NCBI GenBank assembly: GCA_947072565.1
Contig: CAMTIM010000036.1
Coordinates: 1 to 64,000, forward strand
DNA length: 64,000 nucleotides
Origin: an uncultured Peptostreptococcaceae bacterium
GTDB lineage: Bacteria > Bacillota > Clostridia > Peptostreptococcales > Peptostreptococcaceae
Direction: 5' to 3'
The notes below the pieces were generated by a model that searched no databases, was not told the origin of the DNA, and was given only the letters and a program-made list of their open reading frames with translations. Below, piece by piece: positions 16,511 through 25,479 of the stretch (position 1 is the first letter of the stretch; the number at the start of each line of letters is the position of its first letter). Position numbers and translations under genes: made by a program.

Positions 16511-17383
16511 TTACTTATTGTTTTGTAATTTACAAGCTTTTATTACGTGTTTAGCAAGTACAGATGTAGTTACTGAACCTACCCCTGCAGGAACTGGTGT
16601 TATCATAGATGCTTTTGAAAGTACTGCATCTGTATCAACATCTCCACATAATTTTCCATCTTCACCTACATTTATACCAACATCTATAACAACTGCGCCT
16701 TCTTTAACAAAGTCTTCTTTAACCATTTTAGCTCTACCTACAGCAGCTACTAAAACATCAGCTTCAGCTGTTACTTTAGCTAAATCTTTAGTTCTAGAAT
16801 GACATATTGTAACAGTTGCATTTTCATTTAATAAAAGCATTGCAGCTGGCTTTCCAACTACCATACTTCTTCCAAGTACAGCTACTTTAGCTCCATTTAA
16901 AGCTACATCATAGTGTTTTAATATTTCAACTACTGCAGTTGGAGTACATGGTGGGAATCCTGTTTTATCACCTTCCATAACTTTTGCAGAGTTTATTGGA
17001 CTGAAACTATCTACATCTTTTTCTGGAGCTATTATATATTTTATAGCTTCTTCATCTAATTGTTTTGGAAGTGGTCTAAAACATAATATACCGTGTACAT
17101 TATTATTTTCATTTAATCCTTTTAAAGTCTTAACATATTCTTCTTGAGTAACATCTGAAGGTAACTCTACAACTTCTGTTTGTATTCCTGTGCTTTCACA
17201 TCTTTTTAATGCGCCTCTTTCATAAGCTAAGTCACTTCCATTTGCTCCTACTCTTAATATAGCTAACTTAGGATTTATACCCTCTTTAACTAATTCATTA
17301 ACTTCTTTTATTAAACTTTCACTTATTTGATCAGCTACTGGTTTACCTTTTATTATTTGTCCTTTAGTTGCAGTTACTTCCAT
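16511..17383 (-). CDS. folD: Bifunctional methylenetetrahydrofolate dehydrogenase/methenyl-THF cyclohydrolase
   Basis: The 290-residue protein shows FolD signatures: DLAYERG, HGILCFRPLP, and the NAD(P)-binding GRSMVVGKPAAMLL followed by NATVTICHSRT. It interconverts methylene-, methenyl- and formyl-tetrahydrofolate. A dedicated cyclohydrolase (fchA) is also present, so FolD may work mainly as the dehydrogenase. The start at 17383 is an ATG 8 bases after GGGGG. A TTG two codons earlier is too close to that site. Confidence 0.95.
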   Translation of the reverse strand: MEVTATKGQIIKGKPVADQISESLIKEVNELVKEGINPKLAILRVGANGSDLAYERGALKRCESTGIQTEVVELPSDVTQEEYVKTLKGLNENNNVHGILCFRPLPKQLDEEAIKYIIAPEKDVDSFSPINSAKVMEGDKTGFPPCTPTAVVEILKHYDVALNGAKVAVLGRSMVVGKPAAMLLLNENATVTICHSRTKDLAKVTAEADVLVAAVGRAKMVKEDFVKEGAVVIDVGINVGEDGKLCGDVDTDAVLSKASMITPVPAGVGSVTTSVLAKHVIKACKLQNNK

Positions 17384-17450
17384 GTTCAACGCCCCCTAAA
17401 TTTATTTATATCTAAATACTATAATTAGTATCAATTTTCTTATTTAATAT

Positions 17451-18083
17451 TTATTTTCCTAATGCTTTCTCAACTTTAGCATATACTTCATCACAGATTT
17501 TTACACCTTCTGTTACTAGAGTATCTACTTCAGTTTTTACTTTATTAACATAATCTTCATCTTTTATAGAATTTATGTTAATTACTACATTTAGCTGTCC
17601 ACTAAGGATTGCAGCTCTTAAACATTGAACCCCAACTCCTACATCACTTATAGCAAGTTTTGATCCCTTGTCCACTAAATCTTCATGTAACTTTATTGCA
17701 TCATAGCATACTTTAACTATGTTTATTGGTACTTCACAAGCTACCTTTAATGCATTTTCCATTGTTTCCTCTTTTATCTTCTTTTCTTCTTCAGTTGACT
17801 TTGGAAGTCCATAAGCCTTTGAAAGAGGTAGGAAACACTCTGCATCTTCATCTATCATATGTAATAATTTTTTTTCTATTTGACCTGCTTTTTCTAACGT
17901 TTCTTTTACACTTTCTTCATACTCAGCATACTTTTTCTTACCTATTGTCAGATTGCATACCATACTACCTAAAGCCATACCCACAGCACCAACTAATGCA
18001 GCAGCTCCACCGCCACCAGGTACTGCTGATTTAGAAGCTAGTACTTCTACAAATTCAACACAATTTTTTTCTGATATTTTCAT
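17451..18083 (-). CDS. fchA: Methenyltetrahydrofolate cyclohydrolase (FchA family)
   Basis: This is a 210-residue, largely helical protein with the conserved SAVPGGGGAAALVGA motif near residue 15 and the GKKKYAEYEE region. It matches the formiminotransferase-cyclodeaminase/cyclohydrolase family found beside fhs in acetogens and purine fermenters. It converts formyl- to methenyl-tetrahydrofolate. It lies between fhs and folD, consistent with pathway order. Confidence 0.93.
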   Translation of the reverse strand: MKISEKNCVEFVEVLASKSAVPGGGGAAALVGAVGMALGSMVCNLTIGKKKYAEYEESVKETLEKAGQIEKKLLHMIDEDAECFLPLSKAYGLPKSTEEEKKIKEETMENALKVACEVPINIVKVCYDAIKLHEDLVDKGSKLAISDVGVGVQCLRAAILSGQLNVVININSIKDEDYVNKVKTEVDTLVTEGVKICDEVYAKVEKALGK

Positions 18084-18126
18084 GGTTTTTCCCCCTTGAG
18101 TACTCTAAAGGTATTGTATTATGTGT

Positions 18127-18156
18127 AAGTAGGGTGTGGAAAACCACACACTACTT
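18127..18156 (-). other. Intercistronic stem-loop between fhs and fchA
   Basis: Arms 18127-18139 and 18144-18156 (AAGTAGGGTGTGG / CCACACACTACTT) pair over 13 positions with one mismatch and a 4-nt loop. On the minus transcript it is followed by mixed sequence rather than a U-tract. A processing or stability element is more likely than a terminator. Confidence 0.72.
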
Positions 18157-18166
18157 TATTTATATA

Positions 18167-19843
18167 TTAGAATAATCCTGCGATTACCCCATTTTCATCA
18201 ACATCTATTTTTTCAGCTGCTGGAACTTTTGGAAGTCCTGGCATCTTCATTATTTGTCCAGTAAGTGCAACTATAAATCCAGCTCCTGCTGAAACAGTTA
18301 ATTGTCTTACTGTTATTCTAAATCCTGTTGGTCTTCCTAATTTAGTTTGATCATCAGTTAAAGAATATTGAGTTTTAGCCATACAGATTGGCATTTTTCC
18401 AAATCCTAAACTTTCTAATCTATCTAATTCTTTTTTAGCTTGTGGAGTAAAGTCTACACCATCAGCTCCATATATCTTAGTAGCTATGGCATTTATTTTT
18501 TCTGCTATAGTTACATCATCTTCGTAGCAGAACTTAAATTCATTTGGTTCACTAGTTAATCTTATGATTTCTTTAGCTACTTCAATTCCACCTTCTCCAC
18601 CTTTTTCCCATACTTGAGATAAGGCAACATTAACACCTAGTTCTTGACATTTTGTTCTTACTAACTCAACTTCTGCTTTTGTGTCAGTTGGGAATTCATT
18701 TATAGCAACTACTGCTGGTAATTTAAATACTTGAGTTATATTTTCAACATGCTTTAATAAGTTTGGAAGTCCAGCTTCTAAAGCTTCTAAATTTTCATTA
18801 TTTAATTGATCTTTTGCTACTCCACCATTGTATTTTAATGCTCTTACAGTAGCAACTATTATAACTGCATCTGGCTTTAAGTTAGCCATTCTACATTTTA
18901 TATCTAAGAATTTTTCAGCACCTAAGTCAGCACCAAATCCTCCTTCTGTTACTACATAATCAGCAAAGTGCATAGCCATTCTTGTAGCTATAACTGAGTT
19001 ACATCCATGAGCTATATTTGCAAATGGTCCACCATGAACAAATGCTGGTGTTCCTTCTAATGTTTGAACTAAGTTTGGTTTTAAAGCATCTTTTAATAAT
19101 GCTGCCATAGCTCCATTAGCTTTTAATTGTTCTGCAGTTACAGGCTCTCCTTGGAAGTTATATCCAACGATTATTCTTCCTAGTCTAATTTTTAAATCAC
19201 TTATATCACTTGCTAAACAGAAAGCAGCCATTACTTCTGATGCAACAGTTATATCAAATCCATCTTCTCTAACTACACCGTCTGCTCTTGCGCCTAAACC
19301 ATCAACAATGTTTCTTAATTGTCTATCGTTCATATCAACGCATCTTCTCCAAGTTATAGTTCTAGAATCTATTCCTAATACATTGCCTTGGTGTATATGA
19401 TTGTCAAGCATAGCAGCTAATAAGTTATTTGCAGCTCCTATTGCATGGAAATCTCCAGTGAAGTGTAAGTTTATGTCTTCCATAGGAACAACTTGAGCAT
19501 ATCCTCCACCAGCTGCTCCACCTTTAACACCAAATACTGGTCCTAGAGATGGTTCTCTTAAAGCAACTAATACATTTTCACCTAATTTAGCTAATCCATC
19601 TGCAACTCCTATAGTAGTTGTAGTTTTTCCTTCTCCTGCTGGAGTTGGGTTTATAGCTGTAGTTAATATTAACTTAGATTTTCTTCCACCATTATCTCTT
19701 TTTAAAAGATTATAGTCTACCTTAGCTTTATATTTTCCATATAATTCTATGTCGTCTTCACCTAATCCTAACTTTTTAGCTATTTCTCTTATATCTTGTG
19801 GTTTAGCCTCTTGTGCAATTTCTATATCAGATTTGAATCCCAT
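18167..19843 (-). CDS. fhs: Formate-tetrahydrofolate ligase
   Basis: The 558-residue product matches formyl-THF synthetase: ATP-binding [14 protein letters not shown] near residue 60, [22 protein letters not shown], and the conserved [13 protein letters not shown] region. The length is normal (about 556-560). It activates formate with ATP in the methyl branch. The ATG at 19843 follows GGGAGGAG with proper spacing. A TTG six codons earlier lies in that site. No formate dehydrogenase is in the window, so formate must come from a locus elsewhere. Confidence 0.97.
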   Translation of the reverse strand: MGFKSDIEIAQEAKPQDIREIAKKLGLGEDDIELYGKYKAKVDYNLLKRDNGGRKSKLILTTAINPTPAGEGKTTTTIGVADGLAKLGENVLVALREPSLGPVFGVKGGAAGGGYAQVVPMEDINLHFTGDFHAIGAANNLLAAMLDNHIHQGNVLGIDSRTITWRRCVDMNDRQLRNIVDGLGARADGVVREDGFDITVASEVMAAFCLASDISDLKIRLGRIIVGYNFQGEPVTAEQLKANGAMAALLKDALKPNLVQTLEGTPAFVHGGPFANIAHGCNSVIATRMAMHFADYVVTEGGFGADLGAEKFLDIKCRMANLKPDAVIIVATVRALKYNGGVAKDQLNNENLEALEAGLPNLLKHVENITQVFKLPAVVAINEFPTDTKAEVELVRTKCQELGVNVALSQVWEKGGEGGIEVAKEIIRLTSEPNEFKFCYEDDVTIAEKINAIATKIYGADGVDFTPQAKKELDRLESLGFGKMPICMAKTQYSLTDDQTKLGRPTGFRITVRQLTVSAGAGFIVALTGQIMKMPGLPKVPAAEKIDVDENGVIAGLF

Positions 19844-19945
19844 AACTGAATCTCCTCCCAAAAATAAATATTTTTATAAATCTATATGACACTATGTATA
19901 CATATTTTTTCATTTGTAAATACTTTATGTGTAATAGTGTTTTTT

Positions 19946-19979
19946 AAGTTAACCATCAAGTTTTATTGATGGTTAACTT
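19946..19979 (-). other. Intercistronic stem-loop between cooC and fhs
   Basis: The perfect 14-bp stem AAGTTAACCATCAA / TTGATGGTTAACTT has a 6-nt loop (arms 19946-19959 and 19966-19979). On the minus transcript the stem is followed by A-rich sequence, not U. It is the third intergenic hairpin of this kind in the operon. Confidence 0.78.
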
Positions 19980-19992
19980 ATTAACTTTTTAA

Positions 19993-20772
19993 TTACAGAT
20001 TTTGCAATTTCATCAACTGTTGTTGTATTGCTTTTACCTGATTTCTGGTTTCTTCACTTGTGTCATATGGAGATTGATTTGATCTGTCTGAATTTATAAC
20101 ATCTTGATTATAATAAATAAATCCTAATGATTCTCCATCTTCTAAGTTGGAGATTATAAATTCTTCATCTTCTTTATTTCTGATTTTATTGCCTACAACA
20201 AATACTTTCTTAACGCCAATATCATTTCCTAGCTTTTTAACTTTTCTATAAGTCTGTAGACTTCTTTCACCTGGTTCAACAACTACTATAAATGCATCTA
20301 CACTTTCCGCAGTTCCTCTACCTAAGTGTTCAATACCAGCTTCCATATCCATAACAACTACATCTTTGTTTTGAAGTATTAAATGAGAGCATAGTCTTTT
20401 TAATAATACGTGTTCTGGACAAACACACCCAGATCCACCTGAATCTACAGTTCCTAATGTAAGTAATCTAACACCATTGTACTCTTTGCAAAAGTTCTCA
20501 GGTATATCATCAACTTTAGGATTTAATTTAAACATTTTTCCAAATGATCCTATTGATGCAGCAGTTCTATCAGATACAAAGTTTTTCATTTCTGATATAG
20601 GAACTATTGAATCATATACTTCTTTTGGAAAACCTAGTGCTAAAGCTAAATTAGCATCGGGATCGGCGTCTACAGCAACAACTCTGTACCCGTCATTTGC
20701 AAACATTCTAGATAACATAGAAGAAAAAGTCGTCTTACCTACTCCACCCTTACCAGTTATTGCTATTTTCAT
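19993..20772 (-). CDS. cooC: CooC-type nickel-insertion ATPase for CO dehydrogenase
   Basis: The 259-residue P-loop ATPase has GKGGVGKTT at residues 7-15 and VVAVDADPDANL, which define the CooC group. CGCVCPEH-type cysteines (SGCVCPEH near residue 115) match the Cys-x-Cys nickel site of CooC. It follows cooS, whose nickel-iron-sulfur C-cluster it should help to load using ATP. The gap to cooS (229 bases) contains a stem-loop, so the level may differ from that of cooS. Confidence 0.92.
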   Translation of the reverse strand: MKIAITGKGGVGKTTFSSMLSRMFANDGYRVVAVDADPDANLALALGFPKEVYDSIVPISEMKNFVSDRTAASIGSFGKMFKLNPKVDDIPENFCKEYNGVRLLTLGTVDSGGSGCVCPEHVLLKRLCSHLILQNKDVVVMDMEAGIEHLGRGTAESVDAFIVVVEPGERSLQTYRKVKKLGNDIGVKKVFVVGNKIRNKEDEEFIISNLEDGESLGFIYYNQDVINSDRSNQSPYDTSEETRNQVKAIQQQLMKLQNL

Positions 20773-20912
20773 TATTATACCACCTTTTGTCGTTTATAAC
20801 TTTATTTTATGTTGTTTTTTTTCACATTCCCCATTGTTTTTTAAACTTTTGTTTTATATTTAACAAATTTACTTTAAATTTTAAGTTTATTTTATATTTT
20901 TACATACAAAAT

Positions 20913-20984
20913 AAACTATAGTTAGTTCTTACTAGAACCTATTTGGTTAATTACTAACTTTTCAAAGTAGTATTTATAGTTTTT
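20913..20984 (-). other. Complex stem-loop after cooS
   Basis: Nested inverted repeats follow the cooS stop: an outer AAACTATA / TATAGTTT (20913-20920 with 20975-20982), then AGTTAGT / ACTAACT, and a further small hairpin. The minus transcript continues with a moderately U-rich stretch. It may be a weak terminator that lets some transcription pass from cooS to cooC. Confidence 0.5.
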
Positions 20985-21001
20985 TTATTTATATATAATT
21001 A

Positions 21002-22921
21002 TTAAGCTTCAGCTGGAACCATCATTTTTTCTTCTACTAATTTTTCAAAGTGAACACGTTTCTTTTCTATATCACTTATTATAGTAGCAGCTAACTCATG
21101 ACAGTTTTCATTAACTGTAAAGCTTGCTCCAACTTTATCTTTTAATCCTTCAGTTAATATCTCTACTGCTCTTGATGAACCAGCAATTGGAGGCATTATT
21201 CCTAAGTAAGTATCTATACCAGATGCAACAACATAACATCCTATAGCTACTGCTTTTTCAGACATCCATTCTGGAGCTATTCCTACTACTGGAATATCAG
21301 ACATATCCATATCTAAGTTTTTAGCACATGCTGCAACTAAGTCTAATATACGACTTATATCAACGCATGAACCCATGTGTAATACTGGTGGTATGTCTAC
21401 TAATTCACAAACCGTAGCCAAACCTTTTCCAGCATATTTCTTAGCTGCATCTTTATCCATTAATCCAAACTTAGCTGCTGCTTGAGCACCACATCCTGTA
21501 GTAACAACTATTATGTCATTTTTAATTAATTCTTTCATAATAGTTACATGAGCTTCATTTGAAACACCTTTAGCATTATTACATCCAACAACACCAGCAG
21601 CTCCTCTTAATACTCCTGATTTTAAACAGTCTACTAATGGTTTAACTGTTCCTGATGGATCTATATGAGAGTTTACAACTCTATCTAACTGAGGTATTAT
21701 AGCATCTACACTATATCCAACTGTTGCGCTTGATTTTAATTCTGGGATTAAAACTTTTTCTTTATCTCTATTTTTGAAGTTTAATACTGCTTCTTTTACT
21801 ATTTCTTTAGCTATTGCTAATGCTTCTTCTTCTTTAAATTCTATGTAAGTTGATCCTGTTATTTTTGCTTTTGGAGAAGTTGTTATGAATTTTGTGTGAT
21901 AGCAATCAGCAACTTTTGCTAATGCTGGGAATATACATTGAACATCAACTATAACTGCTTCTACAGCTCCTGTTATAATTGCTAGTTCTTGTTGGTGGAA
22001 ATCTCCTGCTATTCTTACACCATGTCTCATTGTAATCTCATTACCTGTACAGCACATACCAGCTAAGTTTATTCCTTCAGCTCCCATTTCTTTAGCTAAA
22101 GCTACTAATTCTGGATCTTCTGATGCTAGTACTATCATTTCTGATAATGTTGGTTCATGACCGTGTAATACTATATTTACTTTATTTTGTTCTAATACAC
22201 CTAAGTTAGCTTCTGTTTGTCTTGGTACTGGAGTTCCAAATAAGATATCACTAAATCTAGTTCCTATCATAGATCCAGCCCATCCATCTGCCATAGATGT
22301 TCTTAATGACATATGTATTAAACTATCTATATCTGCAGTACATCCTATATGAGTTGAATGCATTATTGTAGCTATTTCTCTATCTATAGCTCTTGGCTCT
22401 ATTTCGTAATCTTTCCATACTTGTTGTCTTTGTTTTGGTGCATTTTTTATAAGTCTTGATACTCCATATGGTTTACCAAATTCCATTAGACCTATCTCAG
22501 CAACTTCATGAGCTATGTCATAGATATCTCTATCTTCTGTAGCTACATCCCATTCTTTAGCTAATTCTATTAATTTAGCTTCGTCTCTTATTTTGTAGTT
22601 ACCATCTCTACTACTTAAAGCCATTGTATGTGCTAAATCTCTAGCATGGTCAGAGTGAGCTGCTGTTCCTCCAGCAACCATTCTTGCAAAGTTTCTACCT
22701 ACTATTGTATGTTCGTCTGCTCCACATAATCCTCTTGGAGTTTTTGGTGTTATTCTACATGGCCCCATTCCACATATTCTACAACAGTTACCTTGAAGAC
22801 CAAAGCCACATTGTGCTTTCATAGCTAACTTTCTATCGTACATAGTCTCTACACCATCTTTTTCAGCCTTGTCTATCATAACCTGGCTATTTAAATCGAT
22901 AGTTAACATTTTTTTATCCAT
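21002..22921 (-). CDS. cooS: Anaerobic CO dehydrogenase catalytic subunit
   Basis: The 639-residue protein is a Ni-Fe-S CO dehydrogenase. Cys38, 46, 47, 50, 55 and 66 (CGFGLQGNCCRICGMGPC region) hold the shared D-cluster and the B-cluster. Later motifs such as NLAGMCCTGNE, VDVQCIFPALA and VGCNNAKG carry C-cluster ligands. It interconverts CO and CO2 and supplies CO to AcsB through an internal channel when in the CODH/ACS complex. It is the promoter-proximal gene of the cluster, and the symbol acsA would be equally valid. Confidence 0.97.
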   Translation of the reverse strand: MDKKMLTIDLNSQVMIDKAEKDGVETMYDRKLAMKAQCGFGLQGNCCRICGMGPCRITPKTPRGLCGADEHTIVGRNFARMVAGGTAAHSDHARDLAHTMALSSRDGNYKIRDEAKLIELAKEWDVATEDRDIYDIAHEVAEIGLMEFGKPYGVSRLIKNAPKQRQQVWKDYEIEPRAIDREIATIMHSTHIGCTADIDSLIHMSLRTSMADGWAGSMIGTRFSDILFGTPVPRQTEANLGVLEQNKVNIVLHGHEPTLSEMIVLASEDPELVALAKEMGAEGINLAGMCCTGNEITMRHGVRIAGDFHQQELAIITGAVEAVIVDVQCIFPALAKVADCYHTKFITTSPKAKITGSTYIEFKEEEALAIAKEIVKEAVLNFKNRDKEKVLIPELKSSATVGYSVDAIIPQLDRVVNSHIDPSGTVKPLVDCLKSGVLRGAAGVVGCNNAKGVSNEAHVTIMKELIKNDIIVVTTGCGAQAAAKFGLMDKDAAKKYAGKGLATVCELVDIPPVLHMGSCVDISRILDLVAACAKNLDMDMSDIPVVGIAPEWMSEKAVAIGCYVVASGIDTYLGIMPPIAGSSRAVEILTEGLKDKVGASFTVNENCHELAATIISDIEKKRVHFEKLVEEKMMVPAEA

Positions 22922-23315
22922 ATTCCTATCCCCTTTTTTATTGATTTTTATTCCCTAGGTGATAAAAAAATTATGTCCGTTTTTAATTGTTATTTTATTG
23001 AAATATTATTTTAAGGATGATCATAAACAAATTAGTAATCATCAATTCCTTAGCCTTTATAAAAGTTCAAATTAAAAATTCCTTAATTTGATTATATACT
23101 AATTTTTGATAATTTGGTATTTTTTTATACAAATTTAAACAAAATCATTTATCAAATAAATATTTAAAATCAACAAATTTTAATTATATCACTAAAATAA
23201 TTTTATAAATTTTTTTACCAATAAATATTTTTGAAAAACGTTTACCTTATTCAACTTTATTATAGTATCAATTTACTGATTTGTACATACACATTTTACA
23301 TATTTTAACTATATT
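22922..23315 (-). promoter_or_regulatory. Long AT-rich upstream region of cooS with predicted promoter
   Basis: This 394-base region lacks genes. The best promoter on the minus strand is TGTACA (23282-23287) and a perfect TATAAT (23259-23264) with 17-base spacing, which would give a leader of about 330 nt before cooS. An imperfect CcpA-like site (GGTAAACGTTTTTC on the minus strand, 23233-23246, three mismatches to the usual 14-bp consensus) lies just downstream of the -10 box. A small GATGAT / ATCATC inverted repeat is at 23016-23043. Nothing else was recognised. Confidence 0.42.
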
Positions 23316-24227
23316 TTATTTTAAATTTTGTGCTATTAGTGCACCATATGCTATAGAATATAGTTTTGATTCATGACTATCTGCTCTTGATACTAAAACT
23401 ATTGGTGCTTTAGCTCCCATAACCACACCTGCTGATTTTGAATTTGACATATAAGTAAATGATTTTCCTATTCCATTACCTACCTCTATAGTCGGTACAA
23501 CTAATATATCTACATCTCCACTTATTTCACTTTTAAATCCTTTTATATCACTAGCTTCCTTAGATACTGCTAGGTCAAAAGCTAAAGGACCTTCAACAAT
23601 TACATTTTCACCAAATTTTCCTTCTTTAGAGGCCTTTTGTAGCAAATCTGCATCTACTGTAGCTTGCATTTTAGGATTAACTTTTTCTTTAGCTGCAATA
23701 CATGCAACTTTAACAGTTTCCATGCCTAATGCTTTTGCTGCTTGTATAGAATTTTTAAGTATTTTTTCTTTTTGTTCATAATCTGGTGCTATATTCATTC
23801 CACCATCAGTTAATAATAATAATTTATGGTATTTTTCAAGTTCATATATCATGACATGGCTTAATAAGCTGTCAGTTCTAAGCCCATATTCTTTATTTAA
23901 TACTGCCTTTAAAAGTACTGCTGTATCTAATATTCCCTTCATTACGAAGTCAGCATCTTTATTACAAACTAATTGAACTGCTACTTTAGCACTTTCCTCT
24001 ATAGTTTCAGTCTTTATTATTTTGATATCATCTAACTTAAAATCTATTTCTTTTGCTATTTGTTGTATTTTTTCAATATCTCCTACTAATATAGGCTTTA
24101 TTATTTTTTTTTCTACTGCATCTTTTATAGCTATTAATACTTCTCTATCCTCTGCTGCTGCTACAGAAAGTGTTACTTTGTCTTGTCCCTTAAGTTGTGT
24201 TAACATATCTTCTAAATTTTTTATCAT
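23316..24227 (-). CDS. ptb: Phosphate butyryltransferase-like acyltransferase
   Basis: The 303-residue protein matches the phosphate acetyl/butyryltransferase family and resembles clostridial Ptb most closely: FVMKGILDTAVLLKAVLNKEYGLRT, LLLLTDGGMN, and a C-terminal SRADSHESK motif. Such enzymes exchange acyl-CoA and phosphate, giving an acyl phosphate from which a kinase makes ATP. Its position just upstream of the CODH operon raises the possibility that it handles acetyl-CoA here, but no kinase is adjacent. The ATG at 24227 has a GGGGGTGG site 7-8 bases upstream. The earlier in-frame start at 24269 has none. Confidence 0.85.
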   Translation of the reverse strand: MIKNLEDMLTQLKGQDKVTLSVAAAEDREVLIAIKDAVEKKIIKPILVGDIEKIQQIAKEIDFKLDDIKIIKTETIEESAKVAVQLVCNKDADFVMKGILDTAVLLKAVLNKEYGLRTDSLLSHVMIYELEKYHKLLLLTDGGMNIAPDYEQKEKILKNSIQAAKALGMETVKVACIAAKEKVNPKMQATVDADLLQKASKEGKFGENVIVEGPLAFDLAVSKEASDIKGFKSEISGDVDILVVPTIEVGNGIGKSFTYMSNSKSAGVVMGAKAPIVLVSRADSHESKLYSIAYGALIAQNLK

Positions 24228-24276
24228 ATTAAAGCCACCCCCTTTTTGTGTATACTTATATAGTAGCATATTATTA

Positions 24277-24308
24277 TAAAAAAAGGCCCCTTATTAGGAG
24301 CCTTTTTT
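24277..24308 (-). terminator. Intrinsic terminator after the TPR gene
   Basis: The inverted repeat AAAAAGGC-CCCTTATTAGGA-GCCTTTTT is followed by a U-run on the minus transcript. It separates the TPR gene from ptb. Confidence 0.88.
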
Positions 24309-24325
24309 GGTTAATTAAAATTATT

Positions 24326-25468
24326 TTATCTATATTTACTAAGTTCTTGCATACACGCTATCGTTACTTCATCTTGTGAATCTAATTCATGAGCTCTTTC
24401 TACATAATAAATAGCATCGTCTAAATTACCATTATTTAAGTATGCCATTCCTAAATTACATAATATTTCTGGATCTTCTTTTATTTTTGCTGCTGTTTCA
24501 AAATGTTCAATTGCTTTTTCTAAGTTAAAATTAGCTGCTTCGCAAAGACCTAATTCCACCATAGCGTCAACTTGATGTGGTTTTATTAATAATATTTTTT
24601 CAAAATACTTCTTAGCCTCTTCAATTTCGTTCATATCTTTATAAGCTAGTCCTATCATAAATAATAAGTTCCACCAATCAGAATGTTCTTCTTCTAGTGG
24701 TAATAGTTTCTTTAGTCCTTCTTCACATTTTCCTTGGAATACAAGATTATATCCTTCTTCATATTGAACTTTAAAGTCCATTTTACCTACATTTTCTTGT
24801 ATTTCAGCTATTAAATCTGGGTCTAATCCTAATTTACATGCTTCTTCCCATATTACTCTAGTCTTTATATATTGACCTTGATTATAATAATGGTATCCTA
24901 AGTGATAATAACCTAATGCAAATCCTTCATCTAAATCTATAACTTTTTCTAATTTAGATAATGCCTCAAGTAAAAACTTATTCATTGCTTCATTTTCCAT
25001 ATCCTTTTGATATTGTTTGGCAACTTCTTGGCATACTATTGCATAATGATATAATCCATTTATATCTTCAGGGTACATAGTTATCATAGCTTTTAGATAT
25101 ATTAATGAGTCTGTGCATTCTCCAATATCAAAGTATTTTCTAGACATATATCCCATATATGCTTTTAAATCTAAGTTTATTTTTTTACTGAATGCATCTA
25201 AAAATTTTCTATATTCATCATTATTTTTAAATTGGCTATCTATACCAATTATAAATATCATTGCATCTGCTATAGACATTGCATTTATATTATCTTGTGC
25301 TGTATTTTCTTTTATTCCTTTAACTAATACTTCATTTTTTATAGGCACATCTAATCCACCATTTGGAACACTGTATCCTTCAACTTTAAACTCACCATCG
25401 TGCTTTATCTTTATAAAAGCTAATTGCTCAGCTTTTTTAACTAAATATTTCTCTATTTTAAATTTCAT
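24326..25468 (-). CDS. Tetratricopeptide repeat protein
   Basis: The 380-residue protein has several TPR helix pairs. The clearest are in the C-terminal half, such as FMIGLAYKDMNEIEEAKKYF, VELGLCEAANFNLEKAIEHF and LCNLGMAYLNNGNLDDAIYY. The N-terminal 90 residues are not TPR-like. No signal peptide or membrane helix is seen, so it is probably a cytoplasmic scaffold. It follows the radical SAM gene by 11 bases and is probably cotranscribed with it. No partner or pathway can be named from the sequence. Confidence 0.88.
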   Translation of the reverse strand: MKFKIEKYLVKKAEQLAFIKIKHDGEFKVEGYSVPNGGLDVPIKNEVLVKGIKENTAQDNINAMSIADAMIFIIGIDSQFKNNDEYRKFLDAFSKKINLDLKAYMGYMSRKYFDIGECTDSLIYLKAMITMYPEDINGLYHYAIVCQEVAKQYQKDMENEAMNKFLLEALSKLEKVIDLDEGFALGYYHLGYHYYNQGQYIKTRVIWEEACKLGLDPDLIAEIQENVGKMDFKVQYEEGYNLVFQGKCEEGLKKLLPLEEEHSDWWNLLFMIGLAYKDMNEIEEAKKYFEKILLIKPHQVDAMVELGLCEAANFNLEKAIEHFETAAKIKEDPEILCNLGMAYLNNGNLDDAIYYVERAHELDSQDEVTIACMQELSKYR

Positions 25469-25479
25469 ATTAATCTCCT

